A stretch of 64,000 nt of DNA from Vallitaleaceae bacterium 9-2. GTDB lineage: Bacteria; Bacillota; Clostridia; Lachnospirales; Vallitaleaceae. The notes below the pieces were generated by a model. It did no database searches, was not told the origin of the DNA, and was given only the letters and a program-made list of their open reading frames with translations. This document shows positions 34,386 through 44,179 of the stretch, piece after piece. Location: positions 2,108,001 through 2,172,000 of the forward strand of contig CP121691.1 of NCBI GenBank assembly GCA_038396585.1, in the 5' to 3' direction. The translations under genes and the position numbers were made by a program. Position 1 is the first letter of the stretch. The number at the start of each line of letters is the position of its first letter.

Positions 34386-36623
34386 TTAATTATTCGTCCT
34401 CATCACTTCATAAACTCCCATGATGTTATTTAGCTTTTTGGTTATAACATTAAGCTGATTTGAATTCTTTATCTCAATGGTTATATTGATAACCGATTCA
34501 TGATTGTTCGTCGTACGTGCATTCATATTTCGAATCGGAACCCCTTCATCTGACAACACTTTAGATACATCGACCAACATACCATTGCGATCTTCTGCCG
34601 TAATTTGAAGGTCAGCCTTGTACAACATATCCGAGGCCACTTTTTCAATCATTTGCCATTCTGCATCAATTAGACGCGCTCGTTCTTCGTCTGTAAGGTT
34701 AATAATATTAACGCAGTCTGTTCGGTGAATTGATATTCCTCGTCCCCGAGTAACAAAACCAACTATTTCATCCCCTGGAACCGGAGTGCAACACCTTGAA
34801 AATCTAACTGCTAGGTCTTCAATCCCTTTAACAATAATGCCTGTTTTGGATTTTTTTGTCGTAACTTTATCATTGTTTTCATTGAACTCTTTAAGCAGTT
34901 CCTCAGGATCTACTTCGACCTTATGGTCTTTTAAGTACTCATCATGTAAGCGATTAATGATTTGCCCTTCCTTTAATCCACCATGACCAACGGCTGCACA
35001 AACTGAGTCCCAGTCTTTAAAGCCATATTTACGAATAACAATCTTTTGATATTTTGTTTCCATAATGTCATGAAGCGGAAGGCCTTTACCTTTGGCATAT
35101 TTTTCAAGCAAATCTTTTCCTTTGCTAATGTTTTCTTCTTTAAACTCTTTGCGAAACCATTGATTTATTTTTGATTTTGCTTGAGAGCTTTTAACGATAT
35201 TCAGCCAGTCTCTACTTGGTCCTCTTGAGTTTTGTGATGTTAAGATCTCGATACGATCACCATTTTTTATCTTTCGATCAAATGTGACAATCTTACCGTT
35301 AACTCTTGCACCGACCATTTTATTACCTACGGCACTATGAATATAATATGCAAAGTCAATCGGTGTACTTCCCTGCGGCAAGTTAATGACATCGCCTGTA
35401 GGCGTGAACGCATACACTTGATCGCTATAGACATCAAGGTCCGTTTTTAGCACATCCATAAATTCTTTGTTGTCTGACATATCTCGTTGCCATTCAAGAA
35501 TCTGGCGTAGCCAATTCAGCTTCTGCTCCTCGCTTCTTTCCATTGATTCAGCAGTAGCCCCTTCTTTATACTTCCAATGCGCTGCAATTCCAAATTCTGC
35601 TGTACGATGCATATCATATGTACGAATTTGCATTTCAAAAGGTTCCCCTTCTGGTCCAATCAGTGTTGTATGCAACGATTGGTACATATTTGACTTTGGC
35701 ATAGCTATATAGTCTTTGAATCTTCCAGGAACCGGAGTATACAGCTCATGAATAATTCCAAGCACGCCATAACAATCTTTGACACTTCCTACAATAGCCC
35801 GAACAGCAAACAAGTCATAAATCTGATCAATGGTTTTTTTCTGGCTAACCATTTTTTTATAGATACTAAAAAAATGTTTGGGTCGCCCAAAAACTTCGGC
35901 CTCAATGCCAACTTCTTCCAAATTTTGCTTGACTTTTTCAACAACATCTTCGATATAACGTTCACGGTCCGAACGTTTTCTTCGTATCTTCTCTACAATA
36001 TCATAATATGCTTCTTTATCAAGATATTTAAGGGCTAAATCTTCCATCTCGACTTTAATTTTGCTAATCCCCAGTCGATGAGCAAGAGGTGCATAAATAT
36101 CCAAAGTTTCCTTTGCTTTTTCAATCTGCTTATGTTCCGGCATATAATCTAGTGTTCTCAAGTTATGCAATCGGTCTGCAAGTTTAATTAAGATTACGCG
36201 AATATCCTTTGCCATGGCCAAAAACATTTTACGATAGTTTTCTGCCTGAATCTCTTCTTTGTCCGAAGTATATGTTATCTGACTTAATTTTGTCACACCA
36301 TCAACAAGCAAAGCAATCTCTTCATTAAACTCTCTAGATATATCTTCAACCGTATACTCAGTATCTTCCACAACATCATGTAAAATTCCCGCAATTATAG
36401 ACTCTTTGTCTAGTTCAAGTTCCGCCAATATATTTGCTACAGCAATTGGGTGAATCAAATATGGCTCTCCAGACTTACGTAGTTGGTTTCCATGAGCAGA
36501 TTCAGCCAATTTATAGGCTTTCTCGACTAATTCAAAGTCCTCTGTCGGATGATACTTTTTTATTTTTACGATTAATTCCTCAAAACTTTTTGTTGGCATA
36601 TAATCATCACTTTCTTGTCTCAT
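34386..36623 (-). CDS. relA: bifunctional (p)ppGpp synthetase/hydrolase
   Basis: Rel/Spo protein of 745 residues. HD hydrolase domain with HGNQLRKSGEPYLIHP and HDVVEDT (about 50-85), synthetase domain (about 240-350), TGS domain with LPQGSTPIDFAYYIHSAVGNK-type sequence (about 410-430), the Cys pair SRCCTPVPGDEI, and a C-terminal ACT domain. It makes and degrades the stringent response alarmone. Start 36623 has no clear ribosome site; Met at 36599 (MPTKSFEEL) fits homologues better but also has only a weak site. A good promoter lies upstream. Confidence 0.95.
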   Translation of the reverse strand: MRQESDDYMPTKSFEELIVKIKKYHPTEDFELVEKAYKLAESAHGNQLRKSGEPYLIHPIAVANILAELELDKESIIAGILHDVVEDTEYTVEDISREFNEEIALLVDGVTKLSQITYTSDKEEIQAENYRKMFLAMAKDIRVILIKLADRLHNLRTLDYMPEHKQIEKAKETLDIYAPLAHRLGISKIKVEMEDLALKYLDKEAYYDIVEKIRRKRSDRERYIEDVVEKVKQNLEEVGIEAEVFGRPKHFFSIYKKMVSQKKTIDQIYDLFAVRAIVGSVKDCYGVLGIIHELYTPVPGRFKDYIAMPKSNMYQSLHTTLIGPEGEPFEMQIRTYDMHRTAEFGIAAHWKYKEGATAESMERSEEQKLNWLRQILEWQRDMSDNKEFMDVLKTDLDVYSDQVYAFTPTGDVINLPQGSTPIDFAYYIHSAVGNKMVGARVNGKIVTFDRKIKNGDRIEILTSQNSRGPSRDWLNIVKSSQAKSKINQWFRKEFKEENISKGKDLLEKYAKGKGLPLHDIMETKYQKIVIRKYGFKDWDSVCAAVGHGGLKEGQIINRLHDEYLKDHKVEVDPEELLKEFNENNDKVTTKKSKTGIIVKGIEDLAVRFSRCCTPVPGDEIVGFVTRGRGISIHRTDCVNIINLTDEERARLIDAEWQMIEKVASDMLYKADLQITAEDRNGMLVDVSKVLSDEGVPIRNMNARTTNNHESVINITIEIKNSNQLNVITKKLNNIMGVYEVMRTNN

Positions 36624-36676
36624 TTTATGTATATTAAGGCTATGGACCTAATTTACTCATCAAAGTATTATACTCC

Positions 36677-36705
36677 ATTATATTAAGAAACGCACTAAAA
36701 TGCAA
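36677..36705 (-). promoter_or_regulatory. sigma-A promoter of relA-hemZ
   Basis: Minus strand TTGCAT (36700-36705), 17-base spacer, TATAAT (36677-36682), about 55 bases before the first possible relA start. Confidence 0.8.
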
Positions 36706-36711
36706 GTAAAA

Positions 36712-36756
36712 AAGAGCTCATGCATTAGTTGACTTCTTGCTAATGATAAGCTCTCC
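36712..36756 (-). terminator. terminator of the scfA-secDF-recJ-apt operon
   Basis: Minus strand AGAGCTTATCATTAG pairs with CTAATGCATGAGCTCT, followed by a T6 run. It lies 10 bases after the apt stop and just upstream of the relA promoter. Confidence 0.9.
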
Positions 36757-36766
36757 TATGAATAAA

Positions 36767-37279
36767 CTAATACGTAATCAATGCTTCAACATTATATCCT
36801 TTTAATTTATCGCGTCCAGGTAAGAAAGACAATTCGATTAAATAAACCATCTTAACCACCTCGCCTCCAAAATCTTCAATTAATTTAACCATAGCTTCTG
36901 ATGTCCCACCCGTAGCTAATAAGTCATCAATAATAACAACCTTATCTCCCGGTTTGATGGCATCACTATGCATTTCAATTGTAGCCGTTCCATATTCTAA
37001 GTCATAAGTTTTTTGTTTCGTTTCATAAGGAAGCTTTCCGGCTTTTCTCACAGGAACAAAGCCTTTATGCATATTGTAAGCAATCGGAACCCCAAAAATG
37101 AACCCTCTAGATTCCGGTCCCACAACATAATCAAACTCAACTCCATCCAATTGTGCCTGCATTTGATCAATAGACTCTCGCAGTGCATGTGGATCTTGCA
37201 AGACGGTTGTTATATCTTTAAATACAATTCCTTCCTTTGGAAAATCATAGACATCTCTTATAACTGTTCTTAAATCCAT
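36767..37279 (-). CDS. apt: adenine phosphoribosyltransferase
   Basis: Purine salvage enzyme of 170 residues that joins adenine to PRPP to give AMP. The PRPP loop VVIIDDLLATGGTS (about 117-130) and the start DVYDFPKEGIVFKDITT are diagnostic. ATG 37279 is 8 bases from AGGAG; the frame could begin two codons earlier at TTG. It is the last gene of the secDF-recJ-apt unit, a common order in Clostridia. Confidence 0.97.
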   Translation of the reverse strand: MDLRTVIRDVYDFPKEGIVFKDITTVLQDPHALRESIDQMQAQLDGVEFDYVVGPESRGFIFGVPIAYNMHKGFVPVRKAGKLPYETKQKTYDLEYGTATIEMHSDAIKPGDKVVIIDDLLATGGTSEAMVKLIEDFGGEVVKMVYLIELSFLPGRDKLKGYNVEALITY

Positions 37280-37304
37280 AGCCAATCTCCTATCTTTTTC
37301 ATAG

Positions 37305-39407
37305 TCAACATATTTTATTATACAACGTTGATTTCTCTAATTCAACTGTTTGCGTTTTATTCATTTGTATTTGATAACATGCTATGTCTTGTTTTATTAT
37401 GTCAATCAATCCAAGTTCACGAAATACTTCTAGGATTAACCGGCTTTTAATCAATGCCTTTAAGTCTTTATGATTGTCCTGAATCATAGCATTAAATTTG
37501 AACACATCCATAGCCCATTCACTTTTGGTCATAAGGGTTCGAAGCTTTCGATACACCTCAATACAGTCTTTTCGACTACACTGAATATCGTACGCCATAA
37601 CCACATCATCAATATCTCCATTATCTATTGCTTCAAACTTCTGAGTAGCTTCTTTGAGGTAGCTCTCAAATTCCGGCAGATATCGCATGCCCTTTAAAAA
37701 AATCTGAGGTTTTTTGTACCCTTTCCACTCATTAATATTTAAGGTACCTATTAGTTCAATCTCTGTTTTACTATAGACATCTTCATAATATTGGGCATTA
37801 TTAAAGGCAACAACATCTACCATGTTTTCTTCTTGTAAAAACTGCATTTTAAAATGCTTTTTTTCTTTCCCCATCAGCTGTTTTTGACCTACGTAACCTT
37901 GAAGTAAAAACCGTGGCTCCTGGTTGCCTGCGCCGTAGGGTTCAAGACATTTTAGCTCTTCAATCAACTCTACGTTTACCTCTTTTAAACACGCCGCATG
38001 CTCAACACGTGCTTTAGGAATAAGGGTTGTGGCACTCATATTATTCTGGGCATATTGATTTAAGCTTATACGCAAAAGTTCAATATTTTTTTCATCCAGG
38101 CTCATTCCTGCAGCCATTTCATGCCCGCCGACTTTTAGAAACAAATCTTTGGAATCCATAAGTGCATCAAAAATCGAAAATCCTTCAACGCTACGTGCTG
38201 AGCCTGAGGCAATACCTTCATGAATGGTCAGCAGTATGGTCGGTCGATAATACTTTTCTGTCAATCGAGATGCTACAATGCCAATAACTCCATGATGCCA
38301 TCCATGAGAAGCCACTACAAGTATCGCTTCATTCTCCACATTACGTGTTTTTTGAATAATCGCATCCGCTTCTTCTAGAATCTGTTGTTCCATTTCCTGA
38401 CGTTTTCGATTTTGAATATCCAGCTCTGTGGCTATATCCATAGCTTCATCTGCCGAATCCGTTAAAAACAACTCTACGCCGCGCTTAGCATCCCCCAATC
38501 GCCCGGCTGCATTTAGGCGTGGACCAATTTGAAACCCAATAACTCCAGCTGTTAAGGGACGTTCATGTGCCCCCACCAATGTCAATAACGCCTTTAAACC
38601 TTTGTTTCCTTGATCTTTTTCCAAGTTTTCTCGTATACGTTCAAATGCGACGGACACAATGATACGATTTTCATCAATCAACGGAACAATATCTGCAACC
38701 GTTCCTATCGCAACAATCTCAAGCAAATCAACTAAAAATTCTTCATCAATTGTATACACTTTTCCTAAGGCTTGGGCCAATTTAAACGTCACGCCGACAC
38801 CGGCTAAGTTTTTGTATGGATAATTACATGCGGATTGCTTAGGATTAATCACTGCATCTGCCTTTGGTATTTGTTCTTGACACTCATGGTGATCCGTAAT
38901 AATCATGTCCAGCCCTAGATTCTTGGCATGAGCCACCTGCTCTATGGCAGTAATTCCCGTATCAACACTGATAATCAACTGGCCACCACGCTCATAAATC
39001 CAATCAATAGCTTCTTTATTGATACCATATCCTTCATCAATTCGATCCGGAATATAGTATGCTACATTTGCACCACATGCCTTTAATGTTTTAACGAGTA
39101 TAGATGTACTTGTTATTCCATCAACATCATAATCTCCATAGACATAAATACTATTTTTTGCATCAATATGCTTCTGAATAAGCATAACAGCTTTTTCCAT
39201 ATCTTTTAAACCATAGGGGTCATAAAGCAGATGATACGTTGGGTACAAAAAATTCTTTGCATCATCTACTGTATATATCCCACGGTGAACTAATAGTTTG
39301 CAAATCAGTTCACTCTTGTTAATACCTTGGTCCTTTAATTCTTGATGAAGTTTTTTTATATGTTGCTCATCACTTGTTGTCGTTTCAATAATTAAAGGTT
39401 TTAACAT
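37305..39407 (-). CDS. recJ: single-stranded-DNA exonuclease RecJ
   Basis: DHH-family 5'-3' exonuclease of 700 residues for recombination and base excision repair. Seen: YGDYDVDGITS (about 95), ITDHHECQE (about 170), the DHHA1 domain with GWHHGVIGIVASRLTEKY (about 360) and GGHEMAAGMSL, then an OB-fold and a C-terminal extension of about 120 residues as usual in Firmicutes. AAGGAG precedes the ATG, 9 bases after secDF. Confidence 0.95.
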   Translation of the reverse strand: MLKPLIIETTTSDEQHIKKLHQELKDQGINKSELICKLLVHRGIYTVDDAKNFLYPTYHLLYDPYGLKDMEKAVMLIQKHIDAKNSIYVYGDYDVDGITSTSILVKTLKACGANVAYYIPDRIDEGYGINKEAIDWIYERGGQLIISVDTGITAIEQVAHAKNLGLDMIITDHHECQEQIPKADAVINPKQSACNYPYKNLAGVGVTFKLAQALGKVYTIDEEFLVDLLEIVAIGTVADIVPLIDENRIIVSVAFERIRENLEKDQGNKGLKALLTLVGAHERPLTAGVIGFQIGPRLNAAGRLGDAKRGVELFLTDSADEAMDIATELDIQNRKRQEMEQQILEEADAIIQKTRNVENEAILVVASHGWHHGVIGIVASRLTEKYYRPTILLTIHEGIASGSARSVEGFSIFDALMDSKDLFLKVGGHEMAAGMSLDEKNIELLRISLNQYAQNNMSATTLIPKARVEHAACLKEVNVELIEELKCLEPYGAGNQEPRFLLQGYVGQKQLMGKEKKHFKMQFLQEENMVDVVAFNNAQYYEDVYSKTEIELIGTLNINEWKGYKKPQIFLKGMRYLPEFESYLKEATQKFEAIDNGDIDDVVMAYDIQCSRKDCIEVYRKLRTLMTKSEWAMDVFKFNAMIQDNHKDLKALIKSRLILEVFRELGLIDIIKQDIACYQIQMNKTQTVELEKSTLYNKIC

Positions 39408-39416
39408 ATATACTCC

Positions 39417-41576
39417 TTATTTTTGAGCGTTTTGAATCTTTGCTTCTTCTTTTTTCTTAAGAACATACCACAACGGACTTGCAATAAATATTGAAGAATA
39501 TGTTCCTGAGATTATTCCGACCATAAGCGGCAATGCAAACTCACGAATCGATGCCACACCTAAAAGATTTAATACAAAAACCATAATAAACGTTGTTAAT
39601 GATGTATTGACCGAACGTGATATGATTTGGCTGATGCTGGTATTGATTACACCATGATAATCTCCGTGTTTCATTGTTTTTTGATTATCTCGAACACGGT
39701 CAAATAAGACAATCGTATCATTAATAGAATACCCGACAATCGTTAGCATGGCCGCAATAAATGAATTGTTAACCGGAATAAACAAGACTGAGTACACTGT
39801 AAATACGATAAACACATCATGAATCAATGCTATAACAGCTGCAACACCAAATCGAAAATCATGGAATCGCATTGAAATATAAATAAGAATACCAATGGAT
39901 GCAATAATTACTGCAATAATTGCGTCGCGTCGCATTTCCGTACTTATCGTCGCACTAATATTTTCGCTTTCAATATTCTCAGCAGAAATAGAGAATTTTG
40001 CCATTAACGCTTCACGCAAGGCCATCCCTGTTTCCGTGTCTAATTCTTTTGTTTTGATAACAAATTGTCCAGCCCCGTCGATACCTTTGACAATATTCAT
40101 CTGAGGCGTATCATCTCCTGTTGCTTCGACGACTAAGTCTCGAACACCTTCTTGTAATTCTTCCAATGTATCATAGACAACTTCGTTAGTTGTAACTAAT
40201 GTCGATGTTCCACCCATAAATTCAATATCATAATTTAAGAATGCACCATCGGTTCCTTTGTGAACAGGCAACATTATCAATCCAAGAAGAATAATCGCAA
40301 GTGAAATAGCAAACCATGTTTTTCGTCGCTTAACAATATCAAAGACTTTAACATGATAGTCCCGTCCATATAGTGCCTTATTGGTAGCTCCAAGTTCAAC
40401 AAAGCTCATCAAGATTATTCGAGTGACAACTAAAGCTGTAAACATGGAAATAATAATACCTAAAGCTAAGGTTTGGGAGAATCCTCGAATCGTTCCTGTC
40501 CCCATAATATACAGTACAGCTGCCGCAATCAATGTTGTAATATTTCCATCAACGATCGCCGTTCTAGCTTTTCTAAATCCGGCACTTACAGACGCTCGAA
40601 GTGTTTTGCCGACTTCTAATTCTTCACGAATCCTTGAGAATATAATAACATTGGCGTCCACGGCCATTCCGACCGACAAAATCATCCCGGCAATTCCAGG
40701 TAATGTCAAGGTCATATTTGTAATGGATAAAACAATAATTACCAAAGACGCATAAAAAGCTAAAGCAAGAACGGATGCTAATCCAGGCAAACGATAATAG
40801 AAAATCATAAATGCAAAGACAAGCAAAATTCCAATTAAGCCGGCTTTGACCGATGTATCAATAGCATCTTTACCCATCTTAGCTCCGACGACATTCGATC
40901 GCAGTTCTTTAAGCTCAAGAGGTAATGCTCCAATACGAATATAGGTTGCTAGTTCATTTGCATCATCAATCGTTGCCATTCCTGAAATTGTGGCTACACC
41001 ATCGGTTATTGCTGTACTTACCGTAGGTGACATAATCGTTTCGCCATTATAGACAATATTAATAGGCTTATTGACATTATTTGCAGTAGCAACAGCAAAC
41101 TTATCTTTTCCTGACGCATTTAAATCAAGAATAACCACATATCCAAATCCATCTGGATTACTTGCTGCATTGGCATCTTTAACATCACTACCTGTGATTG
41201 CCACCACACCGTCCATATCTACAAATTTTAAGTCACCTGGTTTTCCAAGTTCCTCAAGAACTTTATTTGGGTCAGATACATTTGGAATATCCACGTTAAT
41301 CCGACGTTTACCTTCGCGATATACTTCACCTTCTGTATATCCACTTCCAGTAATACGTTGATTTAACTTGTAAATTGTATCATTCATTTCACGATCAGTT
41401 GGTTCATCCTTAATTGTGGAATATGTAATACTTACACCACCTGCTAAATCCAAACCTAAATTGATGTCTTTTGCACTTCCTATCGCATTGCTTCCGACAC
41501 CATTAAATGCAACAAAGAGTCCTCCTGCGATAATTAATAAAGATAACAAAAGCGCTACAAGGCTTTTCCCCTTCAT
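39417..41576 (-). CDS. secDF: fused protein translocase subunit SecDF
   Basis: Membrane protein of 719 residues joining SecD (1-415) and SecF (about 420-719), twelve membrane segments in all. SecD begins near GLDLAGGVSITYS and has the first-domain P1 region with MSPTVSTAITDG; SecF has DIEFMGGTSTLV and GYSINDTIVLFDRVRDN. It uses the proton or sodium gradient to help complete protein export. AAGGAGG precedes the ATG, 20 bases after the SCIFF maturase gene. yajC, another Sec accessory gene, lies about 4 kb away. Confidence 0.96.
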   Translation of the reverse strand: MKGKSLVALLLSLLIIAGGLFVAFNGVGSNAIGSAKDINLGLDLAGGVSITYSTIKDEPTDREMNDTIYKLNQRITGSGYTEGEVYREGKRRINVDIPNVSDPNKVLEELGKPGDLKFVDMDGVVAITGSDVKDANAASNPDGFGYVVILDLNASGKDKFAVATANNVNKPINIVYNGETIMSPTVSTAITDGVATISGMATIDDANELATYIRIGALPLELKELRSNVVGAKMGKDAIDTSVKAGLIGILLVFAFMIFYYRLPGLASVLALAFYASLVIIVLSITNMTLTLPGIAGMILSVGMAVDANVIIFSRIREELEVGKTLRASVSAGFRKARTAIVDGNITTLIAAAVLYIMGTGTIRGFSQTLALGIIISMFTALVVTRIILMSFVELGATNKALYGRDYHVKVFDIVKRRKTWFAISLAIILLGLIMLPVHKGTDGAFLNYDIEFMGGTSTLVTTNEVVYDTLEELQEGVRDLVVEATGDDTPQMNIVKGIDGAGQFVIKTKELDTETGMALREALMAKFSISAENIESENISATISTEMRRDAIIAVIIASIGILIYISMRFHDFRFGVAAVIALIHDVFIVFTVYSVLFIPVNNSFIAAMLTIVGYSINDTIVLFDRVRDNQKTMKHGDYHGVINTSISQIISRSVNTSLTTFIMVFVLNLLGVASIREFALPLMVGIISGTYSSIFIASPLWYVLKKKEEAKIQNAQK

Positions 41577-41596
41577 AAAGTAATCCTCCTTAAGTT

Positions 41597-42958
41597 TTAT
41601 TTGGCAACAAGTTCACATGCACGCATATAGATAGCACACTCGACTCTTTTTTTTTCTAAATCGCATCCCATTTCATAAGCTTCTGTAATAGAACCTTGGA
41701 AATTATATGCATTGGCACTACATCCACCACTGCAATAAAATTTTGCCCAACAGGATTGACACGCTTTTTTGGAATAGACATTACACCCTTTGAATTCTTG
41801 TTGCATTGAAAGGTTCTCGACACCTGTGTCTAGATCACCCATTTTAAACTGTTCCATTCCAACAAACTGATGGCATGGATATAGGTCCCCTTGTGGTGTA
41901 ACTGCCATATATTCAAACCCTGCACCACATCCGGTTAACCGTTTTGCAACGCATGGTCCACCTGTTAAATCAATCATGAAATGGAAAAAGTTGAAGGTTG
42001 TTCCTTGTTCCTTATATTCCATCATCTTCTGTGCCAGATGTTCATATTCTTTCAATAGTTGCGGGATATCTTCTTTTTGAATTGCATAGGCTTCATCTAA
42101 AGGTGCCACTACCGGCTCGACTGAAATCTGATCAAATCCTTCTCTTGCCATATGAAGAACATCTTCTGCAAAGTCCAAGTTGTGGTGAGTAAATGTTCCT
42201 CGAATATAATAACTTTTATCACCACGTTGCTTAATCAATTCTTTGAACTTTGGCATAATCAAATCATAACTTCCTTTTTTATTGGAAGCCGGTCGCATGT
42301 AGTCATGGACTTCTTTTCGTCCGTCACAACTTAAGACAACATTATACATATGCTCATTGATAAAATCCATTTTATCTTGATCTAATAACACACCATTGGT
42401 TGTAATGGTAAAACGGAATTTTTTATTGTGCTCTGCTTCTAATCCTTTTGCATAAAAAACCGTTTCTTTAACAACATCAAAATTCATTAAAGGTTCACCG
42501 CCAAAAAAATCCACTTCAAGATTTTTCCGTTGACCTGAATGCTTAATGAGAAAATCTATAGATTTCTTTGCTATATCTAGGGGCATAATCGAGCGGTCTC
42601 CATGGTATTCGCCTTCTTCAGCAAAACAATATTGACATGCAAGATTACAATCATGCGCCACATGCAAACACAGCGCCTTAACAACGGTCTCTCTCTGACC
42701 AAATGACTCTACAACCTGTGCATATTCATCTTCAGTAAAGAGCACTTTTTGTTCAACAAGCGTTTGGATTTCATTTTTTACTTCGATTAGATCGGCTTCA
42801 GGATATTTAGTTTTTAACTGTTCAATCACTTCGTCTTCCGAATATTTTTGGTTCAATAATTCGATAAATTCATAGGAACATTCATCAAATAAATGAATCG
42901 CGCCACTATTGACGTCAATAACGAGATTCATTCCATTCATTTTATATTGATGTATCAC
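41597..42958 (-). CDS. scfB: SCIFF peptide maturase (radical SAM/SPASM, thioether-forming)
   Basis: Protein of 453 residues. N-terminal RiPP-recognition-like region (about 1-80), radical SAM motif C-x3-C-x2-C in CNLACQYCFAEEG (about 102-109), GGEPLMNF, and a C-terminal SPASM domain with many Cys (GCGAGFEYMAVTPQGDLYPCH, then CQSCWAKFYCSGGC). Such enzymes link Cys sulfur to a backbone carbon in the SCIFF peptide. The frame reaches 42979, but GTG 42958 has AAGGAAG 6 bases upstream and the family start IHQYKMNG, so I take GTG. Confidence 0.93.
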   Translation of the reverse strand: MIHQYKMNGMNLVIDVNSGAIHLFDECSYEFIELLNQKYSEDEVIEQLKTKYPEADLIEVKNEIQTLVEQKVLFTEDEYAQVVESFGQRETVVKALCLHVAHDCNLACQYCFAEEGEYHGDRSIMPLDIAKKSIDFLIKHSGQRKNLEVDFFGGEPLMNFDVVKETVFYAKGLEAEHNKKFRFTITTNGVLLDQDKMDFINEHMYNVVLSCDGRKEVHDYMRPASNKKGSYDLIMPKFKELIKQRGDKSYYIRGTFTHHNLDFAEDVLHMAREGFDQISVEPVVAPLDEAYAIQKEDIPQLLKEYEHLAQKMMEYKEQGTTFNFFHFMIDLTGGPCVAKRLTGCGAGFEYMAVTPQGDLYPCHQFVGMEQFKMGDLDTGVENLSMQQEFKGCNVYSKKACQSCWAKFYCSGGCSANAYNFQGSITEAYEMGCDLEKKRVECAIYMRACELVAK

Positions 42959-43000
42959 GATATACTTCCTTTCAATCATTGAATAATTCGATAATCATTT

Positions 43001-43031
43001 AATAAGCAGCGACTGTACGTCACTGCTTATC
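43001..43031 (-). terminator. hairpin between scfA and scfB
   Basis: Minus strand ATAAGCAG-TGAC and GTC-CTGCTTAT form a stem of about 13 pairs with one mismatch, 4 bases after the scfA stop. Only a weak T-stretch follows, so it may attenuate and favour peptide over maturase transcripts. Confidence 0.65.
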
Positions 43032-43034
43032 TAC

Positions 43035-43181
43035 TTACCTATTTTCATTTTCGCAGCTTTGGTTACCTACAGTACATGACGTCTTACAAGCTGACTGACA
43101 TGATGTTTGGCATTCTCCACAACCACCGTGCTTAACCGTATTTTGTAACACTGCACTGTTTAAAGTTTTGATATGCTTCAT
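43035..43181 (-). CDS. scfA: SCIFF family ribosomal peptide precursor
   Basis: A 48-residue peptide gene missed by long-ORF filters. It starts MKHIKTLNSAVLQ and has the Cys core CGECQTSCQSACKTSC, with Cys at 21, 24, 28, 32, 36 and 43: six Cys within forty-five residues, the name-giving trait of SCIFF. The maturase gene follows. AAGGAGG lies 8 bases before the ATG. The modified peptide is near-universal in Clostridia and its role is unknown. Confidence 0.95.
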   Translation of the reverse strand: MKHIKTLNSAVLQNTVKHGGCGECQTSCQSACKTSCTVGNQSCENENR

Positions 43182-43213
43182 TTTACACAGCCTCCTTTTT
43201 CTTAACCTTAACT

Positions 43214-43219
43214 ATTATA
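43214..43219 (-). promoter_or_regulatory. -10 element for scfA
   Basis: TATAAT on the minus strand, 33 bases before the scfA ATG. No good -35 is seen upstream (TTTAAA at about 43236-43241 is the nearest candidate). Confidence 0.5.
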
Positions 43220-43324
43220 TCATAGTTCCTGTATATTTAAAATCTTATTTTATAGAAATTATCACCAAAGTATGCTATCATGAAGTCCTAAACGCTTTAA
43301 TTTGCCACATATAAAGGAGTTATT

Positions 43325-44179
43325 ATGATTGATTTACATACCCATACAACAGCTTCAGATGGAACGTATTCACCACAGCAACTCATTGATTATGCTATCG
43401 CAAAAAAATTAAAAGCTCTTGCAATAACAGACCACGATACAATTGACGGATTATTAGAAGCACAAGCCTATATGTCTGAAAAAGGAATCTCCAAAGACAC
43501 CCTCGAACTCATTAATGGCATTGAACTTTCCACGACCATGGATCGATATGATTTTGACATCCATATTGTCGGTTTATTCATAAATATTAAACATCAAAGT
43601 TTTATTCATGGATTAAAGCGCATTTATGATGACCGTGAACGTCGCAATGAAAAAATGATAGCTTCACTCCAAGCCCACGACTATGACATTACTTCTGCCA
43701 AGCTTAAAGCCCACGCAAAAGACAGCGTCATCACTCGCTCACATTTCGCAAGTTATCTCGTCCAAAAAGGTTATTTTGAAAAAACCAAGGACGTCTTTCA
43801 TACGCTTATTGGAAACGGAAAAAAATTCTACGTCCCTCGAGAAGATGTCTCTAGCCAGTCCGCCATTGAACTCATAAAAAAAAGCGGGGGTATACCCGTC
43901 TTGGCACACCCCACTCTTTATCCGCTAGACAGCAACGGCCTATATTCACTTGTTGATCAATTAAAAAGTTATGGTCTAGAAGCAATTGAGACGTATTATT
44001 CTCTTTATAGCTCTCAGGAGACACGCGCTATGCTTCATATTGCCAAACGGTTTTCTCTGTTACGCTCCGGAGGTTCTGACTTTCATGGAGCCAATAAACC
44101 CGGTAATGATCTAGGAACCGGTTTTGGTCATCTATGTGTTCCTGATGAACTGCTCATTGCTATGCATCAACACCTCTAG
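43325..44179 (+). CDS. PHP-domain phosphoesterase (TrpH/RNase AM-like)
   Basis: Protein of 284 residues. Metal-binding PHP motifs: DLHTHTTASDG (3-13), ITDHDTIDG (about 40), the Glu of NGIELS, HPTLYP and GSDFHG near the C-terminus. Close relatives remove nucleotides from 5' ends of RNA or hydrolyse 3',5'-bisphosphates. AAAGGAG precedes the ATG. The gene stands alone on the plus strand and its 3' end overlaps that of pfp by four bases (CTAG). Confidence 0.9.
   Translation: MIDLHTHTTASDGTYSPQQLIDYAIAKKLKALAITDHDTIDGLLEAQAYMSEKGISKDTLELINGIELSTTMDRYDFDIHIVGLFINIKHQSFIHGLKRIYDDRERRNEKMIASLQAHDYDITSAKLKAHAKDSVITRSHFASYLVQKGYFEKTKDVFHTLIGNGKKFYVPREDVSSQSAIELIKKSGGIPVLAHPTLYPLDSNGLYSLVDQLKSYGLEAIETYYSLYSSQETRAMLHIAKRFSLLRSGGSDFHGANKPGNDLGTGFGHLCVPDELLIAMHQHL

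Noticed and set aside
40381-40755. 124-codon plus-strand open frame inside secDF
   Set aside because: Antisense shadow of a strongly conserved gene; no start site or recognisable product.
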